Source: Lineus longissimus
Taxonomy: Eukaryota > Nemertea > Pilidiophora > Heteronemertea > Lineidae
Assembly: GCF_910592395.1 (NCBI RefSeq)
Contig: NC_088318.1
Span: forward strand, 5,666,756-5,730,755
Length of the DNA stretch: 64,000 bases
Direction of reading: 5' to 3'
Below the pieces are notes generated by a model. It was given only the letters and a program-made list of their open reading frames with translations. It was not told the origin of the DNA and did no database searches. Both the position numbers and the translations under genes were made by a program. How positions within the stretch are numbered: the first letter of the stretch is position 1; the number at the start of each line of letters is the position of its first letter. Shown here in pieces: positions 24,130-33,479 of the stretch.

Positions 24130-27100
24130 ATGGATGGATGGATGGACAGACGGACGCCACTGAACAACTTATTTGACAAGCTCGGCTGACTTAGTCAGCT
24201 GAGCTAAAAATCAAGGATTTAGTAGAGAGTACATAGATATACATCCAGATCAAATTTAATTGCAATCCGATCATTAGTTTCCGAGTAATAGTACTGTGTT
24301 TATTTTTCAAGATGGCTGCCTGGCGGCCATATTTGATGTCCGAACGGCCGAAATTTTAGGGGTGGAATAGAGAATCCCCAGATACATGTCCAAACTGGTT
24401 TAAAACCTTCTAGCTCAAATAGATAGGAAACATGCTACTGTTCAGTGAATTAGCAAACTTTGACCTCTGTGACCCTGTACACGATTCGTTTCGATATAAT
24501 GGAAAATCAGGTTCTGCCGAAATCGCCGATCGGTCAAACTTATTATTCGAGGCAGTTGTACTATCATGTGTTCGGCATTGTTCATCACCGTGGGAGAGGG
24601 CAGCCGCAGGGCAAAGACGACATCCATCTCTACACCTGGCTTGAGCATGAAAATGCTAAAAACAGTAATACGGTAGCTTCAGCTCTGCATGATTACCTCA
24701 GTACAGTTGCCCGGCCTGAACTTCGCCAAAAGGAAACACTTCGCCTGTTTTCGGATTCTTGCTATGGGCAGAACAAAAATATAAACGTTCTGTCGATGTT
24801 GTTTGCTCTCTGTAACAAGCTGTACCCTAACCTGAAAATAACCTACTTCTTCCCCATACATGGGCACAGCTACCTTCCAGCAGACAGAGCTTTCGGTCGA
24901 ATTGAACAGGACATACGCAAGAAGGAGACTATCCTACTACCCCAGGAGTACAATGAAATTGTTAGGAAACACGGTGTGGTCCATGAGTACAGTAAAGATT
25001 GGAAGTGCTATGACTACAAAACTGAGGCAGCTAACTTCACTAAGACCCAGAGGTCTTTCAAAATCAGTGATGCACGAGTCTTAGCAGTCTCTGGTGATAA
25101 GCTAGGTTTTAAGTCTGTCTTTGTTGGTGAATTCTGTGAGCATTCACTTCTAAAACGTGAAAAAAAGGGGACCCAGTTCAATCCTTCTCTTCTGCCTGAC
25201 GTGAACTGTGTCAAAGAAGCTAAGAAGAAGGATGTCCTCAAACTTCTTGATGAACTTGGTGTTTCACAGACTGTGAGAGACTTCTATGAGGATGCCCTGT
25301 CCAATGTTGGGGACCAGGGCGTTAACCAGGACCTTGAGAGTGATGAAGATGACTAAGGCTTATAGTACTTTCCAAGCTCAGATCAATTCAAATATTTTGC
25401 TCTTTGTAATCTGTTATTTTTTGTACTGTTTTGAGGTAATTCCTCATCAGTTGTTTGGAGTTGAGGACAAAGTAAGTGCATATGCCAGAGCTTGGACCTT
25501 ACACTGTAAACAGATTTCAATGCACAAAACAGTCAAAACCTTTCAAAATGTTTGTTTACTGTTCCATTTTGAGGTATTTTAGATTGCTTGTATGGAGTTG
25601 AGGTCTAAGGGAGCAAACATGCCTGACCTTGAACTGAGGGTGTTAAAAAGGGGTGTCAGCTTTTAATTAGCCTCTCTTGACATTGTTTTGCAGTTCAGAC
25701 ATTGTGTTTACACCTATCTGATGATAACAGCACCATTTAATGGTGATTTCAGGCAATGCCTTGATGTTTGACCATATCTTTGGATTTAGAGGGTTTTGCA
25801 AAAAAATTGAATATGGATTTAGCTGGTTTTGCAACCAAACATAATTAGTGTGTTGATGAAATTAATTAATTTAATAAAGATAGATTTTTGAAATTCTGAC
25901 CTTTTATTCAATGAGACATTAGCATCTATTACAATAGAAATGAACAGGGGGAACACCGATGTACAATCCCCTGCAAAAAACCTCATTTAAAACAAAAGGC
26001 CTCAGATGGATTTAGAGGCTTTTGCATCTGAACTCTTCATATGATGCACCTTTGCTAGAAGTACCCACCATATTTTTTTCAAAATTTCCCGACTACTATT
26101 AAGGGAGATATTGCATATTTTCACTTTTAAAGTTTGGCCCCCTGGTGGCCAAACCATTAAACGAATCGGACCGAAACTTGGTCTCCAAGGTGTCATTACA
26201 TAAGGGTACATGTGTACCAAGTTTCAACTCAATAGCTCTAACAGTTATGAAACGTGCCCTGCTAACGGACGACGGACGACGACGACGACGAAGGACGACG
26301 GACGCCACGGTATGGGATAAGCTCACCTCTGCTAAGAGGTGAGCTAATTATACAAAGGTGGCGCATCGTTCGTTATTGATTTTGTTGATCCATCATGGCG
26401 ACTGCCATCATCTGGCTCAACGAGTGAACCGATTTTGCTTCCTGACTAAGTCACTGCTGCTGTTTTTCCACATCTCTACTGCATAAAAGTGGATTTAGAA
26501 CATTACTCAGTCTACGGTGCTCTTTATGAAGCACTAGAAAGTTTCCTTTTTGACTGACTTCATGGTTGAACCTGGATGACCGTATTTGAATCCGACCAAT
26601 GCGTGTATATTTGCATGTATTCGATTATCATTGACATTGTCATGGGAGATTGATCATTCTCATTCTGCTGATTTGTGATTGATTGTCATACACATGATAC
26701 TAGTATGTCTTTTTGGCCTACATGTGGCTGTCGGTGTCTGGTCACTATGAGAAATGTGTACATTGCGTGTACGAAGCATAAAACCCAACTCTTGTCGTTC
26801 ATTGGGTTTGTGCTCGACAGCAATGTAAATGTTCCAGCATGTTTTTTATAGTCTAAAGAGGTCATTTTTACAGTCATACTTGTCTTGTTGTATGATTTGT
26901 AGAAGTTGGTCTGCAGCAACATCAGTGCCAGCTAATTTTGGGACCTTGCTAGAAAACTAGTGACTTTATGTTGACTATCAAGGAAAGCAGATAAATATTT
27001 CATGTTTTAATGACGACTGAGGTGGTATTCATGTATTTCGATTCGATGTCAATCATGTAGATAAAGGCTTGGCTGGTAATGTTATTGTTCACTGAACAGA

Positions 27101-27910
27101 AGGTCCTTGGCCTGTTTTTTTAGGCCTGGCAACAGGAATTTGAATGTAACTACATGCATGACAATCAGCTGACTTACTGAATAGTTATGAAACTTGAAGC
27201 ATGTATACCGGTAACATTTTTTTTGTTCTTTAGGCACACAAACAAAGAGAATCTTACTTTTAGAAATGAAGATATGCTCACTTTTTAGAGCATCTAAATA
27301 CCAGTACCAGTAGATTTCTCAAGCCGCTCAGACTATAAGTTATTTACAATTGGATTTGAAATAATGATAAATGTTAAAAGGGCCAATTTTTTTAGCTCTG
27401 CTATCAAAATAAAATGTAGTGTAAAATTGGGATTTGACTGCAACAGTCATGAGAGTCTGTAGAACTGTCAGTGTCACAGTGAACCTTTGACTTGTTGCTG
27501 CCTGTCCTTCCTACATTCACGACATATGACAATGACATACACATGCTTCGCTTGTCAGTCATGTCAGTGTTAACATGGTAAAATGAGTTCTTCATTAGGT
27601 GCAACCACATGTCTAGAATAGTGCTACTGTTACTGTACTCGAGTGATTGTCCTATTTTCTTACCCTGCCCTGCCAAAATCAACTTTATCTTTGAATTGAG
27701 TGTACAACTCTACACTATTATGACTATATCTGACTTTTTCTAGACAAAATCAGTAAAAGCTTCTCTGCTCCTTTTTTTCCTTCAGAACATGGCATTGACG
27801 AGGAATGTTTTCATCTCTTGGACGAGGATACTTTGAAGGAGTTAATTCCAAGGATTGGAACACGACTTCGATTCAAACAGAAGCTGTCATTGAACAGGAA
27901 TGCTGTATCG
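21381..27910 (+). CDS. SAM domain split over two exons, N-terminus of a SAM-transposase gene
   Basis: Exon 1 is 21381-21447 (ATG, donor gtaagt), exon 2 is 27786-27910 (acceptor ttcag, donor gtaaga); G plus AA makes Glu at the junction. Together they encode a complete sterile alpha motif of about 60 residues: [16 protein letters not shown], then [14 protein letters not shown] and [16 protein letters not shown] domains mediate protein-protein assembly; this short N-terminal form is typical of SAMD3-like invertebrate proteins. The 6.3-kb intron holds R1, R2 and a DUF7869-like ORF on the same strand. The transposase-like zinc-finger ORF starts right after exon 2 and is probably the rest of the same gene. 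Confidence 0.75.
21981..22517 (+). repeat. R1 repeat, diverged copy C (left part)
   Basis: Starts with the R1 left terminus (TGAAATGGCCAGGGCCATTG), then diverged modules with the GACCTCTGTGACCTTGA block and a GGCCCCC...GGTGGCC palindrome. It is cut by an R2 element at about 22518; related sequence resumes at 24211-24480, where a TTTGACCTCTGTGACC block recurs. So R2 inserted into an older R1 copy. Confidence 0.7.
22518..24210 (+). repeat. R2 repeat, full copy
   Basis: About 1.7 kb. Left terminus: a 6-bp stem AGGCCC/GGGCCT (22522-22527 with 22530-22535, AA loop), then GGCGCTCAGCTGAG. Near the right end there is a (GGAT)n tract (about 24095-24150), then GACGGACGCCAC and an 11-bp hairpin (24180-24190 with 24194-24204, one G-T pair) followed by TAAAAA. 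The order stem-loop, GCTCA-box, body, short tandem repeat, GACGGACGCCAC, hairpin, TAAAAA is the same as in R1, so the two belong to one architecture. No credible protein inside. Confidence 0.75.
24481..25356 (+). CDS. DUF7869-like transposon-derived ORF
   Basis: A single uninterrupted frame, open from about 24460 to a TAA at 25356; recognisable sequence starts at [16 protein letters not shown]. It continues with [63 protein letters not shown] and [12 protein letters not shown]. These blocks are the core of the DUF7869 family, found in many animal and protist repeat-encoded proteins and thought to be an RNase-H-like nuclease; the Asp in SDSCYGQ and the later GHSYLPADR are its most conserved points. 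The C-terminus is acidic. The N-terminal part usual in the family is missing; repeat sequence abuts the start. It sits inside the SAM gene intron on the same strand. No frame lesion, unlike most transposases here. Confidence 0.65.
   Translation, partial: TIRFDIMENQVLPKSPIGQTYYSRQLYYHVFGIVHHRGRGQPQGKDDIHLYTWLEHENAKNSNTVASALHDYLSTVARPELRQKETLRLFSDSCYGQNKNINVLSMLFALCNKLYPNLKITYFFPIHGHSYLPADRAFGRIEQDIRKKETILLPQEYNEIVRKHGVVHEYSKDWKCYDYKTEAANFTKTQRSFKISDARVLAVSGDKLGFKSVFVGEFCEHSLLKREKKGTQFNPSLLPDVNCVKEAKKKDVLKLLDELGVSQTVRDFYEDALSNVGDQGVNQDLESDEDD
25357..26036. other. no gene seen
   Basis: AT-rich sequence after the DUF7869-like stop, probably its 3' flank. It contains an AATAAA-like signal near 25871 and no supportable exon. 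Confidence 0.4.
26037..26347 (+). repeat. R1 repeat, 3' fragment (copy D)
   Basis: Last module only: from ATGATGCACCTTTGCTAGAA through the TTTGGCCCCCTGGTGGCCAA palindrome, a short GAC tract (about 26268-26300) and the terminal hairpin (AGCTCACCTCT with AGAGGTGAGCT) to 26347. Closely related to the ends of copies A and B but with a much shorter tandem tract. Confidence 0.85.
26348..27785. other. intronic stretch, no gene seen
   Basis: Remainder of the SAM gene intron. Only short open frames without splice or family support; mostly AT-rich unique-looking sequence. Confidence 0.5.
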
Positions 27911-27917
27911 GTAAGAT

Positions 27918-30440
27918 GTGAGATTCATCTTAATTCCGCAAGAGTTTAAAGGAAAGGTCAAGGATAATTCAGTAGTAATGGAGCAGTCCAGGCAGTTCAT
28001 GTGTTTTGTTTGTTCCAAAAACATTAAAGGGGACTTCCACTCCTTGTTCTTTCATTTGAGGACCAATCATGCAATAACCTATGCTGGAAATTATTTTGTT
28101 TGTGCACAGTCTGTTTGGCCTTACAAAAGGCATTTGATAAAACATGTTCTTGAACAAGACAGCAACAATGGTACATTTATAAATGATGTGCCCGGAGAGG
28201 TGTTTGATTATAATAGTAAAAATGAAGACATGATGCATTCTGGAGATGATGTTGAAATTGATGGTGTAAATGATTTTACAGGACAAAGTCGTCATGCTGA
28301 GCTTGATATTATGTCAATAGCTTCATCGTTCATTAGTAAACTGAAGGCCAAGGCAAACCTGCCTCTCTCTACTTTGAACACTGTCATTGAATGCACTTCC
28401 GAAATGTTTTCTGAAATTATTGAAGCATTGAAAGAGAATACGAAGAAGGTAGTGGAAGACCTCGGGAATGGGATGAGGAGTGACGATGATTTGGCAGACC
28501 TAATGAATGATTTTGAAGAGAGTCGGAGACCTTTTACCGGTTTAGAAACTGGATGGCTTCAAAACAAATATTTTTTAAACCTCGGCACTTTCATTCCTCC
28601 AGTTTCTGTTCCGCTTGGAGTTGCCTTAATCCCCAGCCAGACCCTCATTCTGGCGTTGTCCTTCAACGCCAAAAGCGTGACACATTTGAGTATGTGCCTA
28701 TCAGAGACCTGTTGCTAGAAGTCCTTGATGCTGATTTGCTGGAGGCTATCCGACAGTACAAGACCAGGGAACATGAGCCTGGGATTCTTGAAGATTTTAA
28801 AGATGGCAGTTACTACAAATCCAACCCAACCCTGTGCGATCCTGAGACCATAAGTATTTTACTGTACTTTGATGAGTTAGAAACTACAAACCCTTTTTCT
28901 CCCAAAGCTGGCACCCATAAACTGGGTTTGTTCTACTTCACTCTGAAAGATGTTCACCCAGGACACCAGTCCAGTTTAAAGAATATGTTCTTGCTTGCTG
29001 TTGCCCTCTCAAAAGACATAAAGCATTATGGTTTTAATGCATTATTAAATCCAATTGTAGATGATCTGAAAGTGCTAGAATCCGAGGGTTTGTTGTGTGA
29101 TGATGGAACAAAAGTGCGTGTGGTTTTGGGCCAGACAACAGGTGATAACTTGGGGCTGCATGGCATGCTAGGTTTTGCTGAGGGATATACAGCTAACTTT
29201 CCTTGCCACAGATGTTCGATGCCGAGAGATGATGCCCACACTGCAACTGCTGAAGACGACTCCCTGATTAGGACAGTTGAGACATATAATAGAGACATAG
29301 CCGTTGATGATGTTAGTAGAACTGGAGTAAAGAGGATGTGTCCGCTGAATGACTTAGTAGAATATCATGTCACTGATAACCATGTCTTTGACATTATGCA
29401 TGACATTCTTGAGGGGGTTGGCCTAATAGAGGTAAAACTGGTCTTGAAGGTGATCATCACTGAAGGTGTGCTCACTCTTGATGTGATCAACGACCGAGTA
29501 GTGTCATTTGATTATGGATTTCCTGAGTCGTCAAACAAACCCTCTGTGATAACTGAGCAAAGCCTGAATCGATCAACTTCTGCAACTGGTCAAAAAGCAG
29601 AGCAGGCCTATTTTCTAATAAGGCATCTCCTGATTCTCATTGGCGACCTTGTTCCTGAAGATACATGTAATGATCACCTGCAAGTCATACGTCTCCTGCT
29701 TTCCTGCATAGACATCATCTTTGCCCCAAAAGTGAGTGAAGAAGACACCTACTACCTCCAGCGACTAATTCAAGAACACCATGACCATTTCCTCACAACC
29801 TTCCCAGACAATCACCTCCTTCCAAAGCACCATCATATGTCACATTACCCTGCAGTAATCCGAGCCATTGGACCTCTTAAACGCTTTTCATCAATGCGAT
29901 TTGAGGGAAAACATGCATTCTTCAAGCAAGTTGCCCAAGTTACCTGCAACTTTAAAAATATTTGTAAAACCATGGCCAGACACTATCAGATGACGTTGTC
30001 TGATGCCCTCATGAGGAAGGAGCTTTTCCAGTTAAAGCCATTGGAAAGTGGGAAGGGTTTGCTCCGGCCCCTGGATCACTTTGAGCCCCATCACAGTCTA
30101 ACAGTAGAGGCAATTCTTTTTTTTCTGCTAAATTCGCTAGGTACCATGGCATAGAGTACAGAGCCAACAGGATGGTTACTGTGGACTGTGATAAGGAATC
30201 AGGAAATCCTCTCTATGGAAAAATAGAGTAGGTATTCATTGATGACCAGACTCTAGTATATTTGTTGATTCAAGTCTGGGAAACCCTGTGGTTTGAAGAC
30301 AGATACCATGCCTATGCTGTTCGGGAAGGAGACGAATTTCTGTGCATCACAGTCAATGAATTGCTTGACCACCACCCCTTTCACCTCATCAAGTCGTTTG
30401 ATGAACATGACAGTTTGTGTTACATTGTTCCGAGGCATAG
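27918..30440 (+). pseudogene. CACTA/EnSpm-like transposase with zinc fingers, interrupted
   Basis: Begins with Cys/His fingers (QFMCFVCSKNIKGDFHSLFF, then a second Cys/His cluster near YFVCAQ), an acidic linker, and a large transposase-like region: DTFEYVPIRDLLLEVL, the DNLGLHGMLGFAEGY/FPCHRC pair, NHVFDIMHDILEGV, LLPKHHHMSHYPAVI and RFEGKHAFFKQV. The MHDxLEG and RFExKH..FK blocks are signatures of the animal EnSpm/CACTA-like (Transposase_21-related) family. Lesions: a 1-nt shift at about 28620-28634, a shift in a T8 run (30117-30124) after which the frame continues through ARYHGIEYRANRMV, and a TAG at about 30228. It then reads LLIQVWETLWFEDRYH until a hAT element interrupts at 30444. The SAM domain at 21381-27910 is probably its N-terminus. 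Confidence 0.7.
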
Positions 30441-31299
30441 CTACAGGGTTCGTACGCGACCTGGAAATCCTGGTATATCATGGAAATTTTGAAATCCTTT
30501 TTCCATGTCTGGAATATCCCTGAATTCTATGATGTTGTAGAAATTTCCTGGAAAGTCCTGGAAATCTAATAAGGCGCTATTAAAAACACCTTTTGAGTCT
30601 TTAATTTCTTTGTTAGTTGTCTTTTTATAATGCCTGGCAAAGATCCTACTGGCTTGAACGCGCATTGTCCAACACGTGTTCTATAATTTATGCAGACTCT
30701 CTCAAGAAATCAATAATTTATGCACACAAAGAATGTATGTGTGCTGCGCATGCGTGTATCCTACTGATAATGGTGCCCGGTGTGTTTACACGGCTGGGTG
30801 GTGTTGAATGACATTGTCGTGCTGTTTGTCTGCCTACACAATAAGGAATGGGAAAATGCAAATTTCTTGATGCGTGGCTTGACCATGAGCAGTTCGGGAA
30901 GTGGATTTAACGGAGTACATGTTCAAAGGCGGAGTCTCACGCATACTGCAAAGTTTGCAAAGTGAAATTCGATATTGCGAACATGGGTGTTAGTGCACTG
31001 AAAAGCCATGCTAAAGGGAAGAAACATGAGGAGGCTATGAAATCTGTGACGAGGACATTACCTCTATTCCCTAACCAGGATCCAATCGCGTCTACCTCTA
31101 GACCTAGGCCTACGGCTACGACCATGACAACCGCAGCAGCAAGTGGCACGCTCGATAGGCAATGTTCTAGTGATCAGGCCTGTCTCTCAGCGGAGATTCT
31201 GTGGACTTTCAAGTGCATGACGTCACATTACTCTTACAAAAGTTGCGAAGATGTAGGAGAGTTATTTCCTTCTATGTTCCCCGATAGTGACATTGCTAA

Positions 31300-32017
31300 T
31301 GCCGTGTTCACACTAGCGTTTTATTCCGCACTAAAGGCGTACTAAAGCCTTAATTCGGTGGTTATTGGCCTACTTCCTTCCGTTTTATTCTGTCATGCAC
31401 ATGTGTTTATCACGCTGTCATTCCTACATTTTTCCAAGTGATTTTCATTGTTGTTTTATTGTACGAAATCGCTGCCAATCTACAAAGAAGTCCTGCTTGG
31501 TCATGTGATGAGTGGCTGGCCTTGTTAAGGATATGGAGAGATGAAGATATTGAGGGCCAATTGCAGGGGAATCACCGCAATTCCCATGTATACAGCCGGA
31601 TCGCTGAGCTTCTGAAACTAGAAGGCTACGATCGTACGACTGACCAGTGTCGTAACAAACTAAAATCAATGAAGGGAGATTGGGTCAAGGCCCATAACAA
31701 CTTGGGTCGATCAGATACCTCAGGACGGAACGGCTTTGGGGACGAAGAACTTGAAATTTTGGATGAAGTCCTCGGGACCCGACCGATCCACAATCCTCGC
31801 CACATCGTGGAGACAATGTTTGATCGGCCCGGGGCTGGACAACATGATGGCGATGGCCGCAATCCAGTCCGGATTGTGTCTGAACGCAGTTAGTGTGGAT
31901 TGAGATTCGAATTAACCCAGTGTGAACTCATCATCTTTATACCGCACTAACTAGTCCGAATTCCGGAGTGCGCACTACGGAATCCGGTTTAAATACGCAT
32001 TAGGTGTGAACGTAGCA
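31300..32017 (+). mobile_element. PIF/Harbinger-type element with TAA target duplication
   Basis: 718 bp flanked by TAA at 31297-31299 and 32018-32020. Termini TGCCGTGTTCACAC and (reverse complement) TGCTACGTTCACAC form a 14-bp TIR with three mismatches. A 3-bp T-A-rich duplication and an encoded Myb/SANT protein are Harbinger hallmarks. There is no DDE transposase inside, so it depended on a partner in trans. Confidence 0.75.
31471..31893 (+). CDS. Myb/SANT-like DNA-binding protein of the Harbinger-type element
   Basis: The open frame runs from before 31438 to a TAG at 31891-31893. The domain starts at WSCDEWLALLRIWRDEDI and continues through VYSRIAELLKLEGYDRTTDQ, CRNKLKSMKGDWVKAHNN and DEELEILDEVLGTRP. 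That order (W-x10-IW, IA..L...GY.RT..QC..K.K.LK..Y) is the Myb_DNA-bind_4 / trihelix-like fold encoded by the second gene of Harbinger elements, which binds the TIRs and imports the transposase. No internal stop. The start is uncertain: no good Kozak ATG lies upstream within the element. Confidence 0.7.
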   Translation, partial: AANLQRSPAWSCDEWLALLRIWRDEDIEGQLQGNHRNSHVYSRIAELLKLEGYDRTTDQCRNKLKSMKGDWVKAHNNLGRSDTSGRNGFGDEELEILDEVLGTRPIHNPRHIVETMFDRPGAGQHDGDGRNPVRIVSERS

Positions 32018-32158
32018 TAAGAACTTCTCGAGTGGAGAACGAAAGTGTGCGTACATGGCGTGTTTTGGACTGGCCCCCTACTGCCATTCGGTTCTGAAGA
32101 GGATGGTTCAGGACGCCGATTCATATGTTCTTTTATTTGATGAAAGTCTGAATAAGGG

Positions 32159-32690
32159 TAAGCCTAAGTCTAACGTACAGTCCCCATGCCCAGTCAATGT
32201 AAATCTTATCTATGGGCTAAGTACAGTAAATAATGTCCCATGGAATTTCGCGCAAGAATACAATACTTAGCCCATACACTGGTGTATTTTCTCACCACGG
32301 TTGCCCGGGAATGGATGCACATTATTTCAACGACAACAACAACAAGCAGAAGGGCACAGCCGCGGCCGTTGTGGAATTGGTCCTCAATGGTTTATCAAAT
32401 AAAAAGAAAAAAAAGAAAACAAAGAAAAAAGATTGCACGTGTTTGATGGTGTTTATGTGCATGAATAGTGAACTGTCACAATGTCGTCTATAGAAAACAG
32501 CCAAGGTTCCAGGCACGATGATAATCTTGCTGATTGTTGTGGTAGTTCTATTTCCACTGTGTTGCATAAGGCCCCAAGCAGCAGTACCAACACAAGTTCC
32601 AATCAGTTCATTGAGGAGTGTAGATGTGGTATATGTGGGGTATCTCCAGATGCAGCTACAGTAGTCACTATGGAGGCGAGACACATACAA
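32159..32690. other. hAT-1 internal stretch, unassigned
   Basis: Between the gtaagc donor at 32159 and the DIRS end lies about 530 bp with an A-rich run (32400-32430) and a 105-codon open frame (32481-32798) with a Cys pair (CRCGICG). The end of that frame is DIRS sequence. I cannot assign it; it may be hAT intron or another fragment. Confidence 0.35.
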
Positions 32691-33479
32691 ACTGCCCATT
32701 TCCTTACAAGAAATGGCCATTTTGTTAGTTCATACTTACCTATGGAACACTTTTGCATGTTACTCCATTTGGGCTCAAACACAAGAGTATCCCTTTAATT
32801 TTCTAAAGGGAGAACTGAGTTAACAGCTCGGCCGCCAGGCGGCGCCCTGACCGATCCCGCGAGATTGCGCCGATCTCATGCCGCCATATTCAGTCTTACT
32901 CTTGAGCGTTAACAAAGAGTATGTCCCGTTTGTGGGGACGGCGGGAGGGCCGTGTTCCATAGGTAAGTATGAACTAACAAAATGGCCATTTCTTGTAAGG
33001 AAATGGCATTTTGTGTCATTCAAACTTACCTATGGAACACTTTTGCATCGAATCCCAGCAACCTATTGGAGGTGGGAAACGAGGACTCACCTGAGGCTGA
33101 GCTGTTGTTCCATCAAGGAGGCACCACCGGCATAGTAGCTAAGGAGGACCGCCAGGGGAAAGAAATGGGGAGAACCGGGGGACCGGTATTTTGATCTCGG
33201 TATTACAATCGTATTTATAGAGAGTAATAGACCCATTTTCCAGAAAGCGCTAGAATTGCATAATAAAAACCATCTTCTTTCTGGCAACAGAGCTTAGAGC
33301 AAGTAAGGCATGTTCAAGGGTGTAGAATGAGTTATTGCTAAACAACAATAAGAAATTGCGTCATTTCTAGTCTACTAGGGGTTGCCTGGATTGTTGAAGA
33401 TAGGGCATATCAAAAAATGGCGCAAGATGCGCGTTTGACTCTTCAATCGGGCTCCCCCCCTCTTTTGATCTAGCCAGGA

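Larger units (their letters stand above)
30846..32158 (+). pseudogene. hAT-1 transposase, N-terminal part (split by a Harbinger-type insertion)
   Basis: Reads KCKFLDAWLDHEQFGKW, an in-frame TAA at about 30907, then AYCKVCKVKFDIANMG and ALKSHAKGKKH, which form a BED-like Cys/His finger, followed by AEILWTFKCMTSHYSY and ELFPSMFPDSDIA. The frame is cut at 31299 and resumes after 32020 with SSGERKCAYMACFGLAPYC and YVLLFDESLNKG, ending at a gtaagc donor at 32159. Joining the two sides with a single copy of the TAA duplication puts them in one frame. DNA-binding and first catalytic-Asp (SFDES-type) regions of a hAT transposase are therefore present. Confidence 0.7.
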
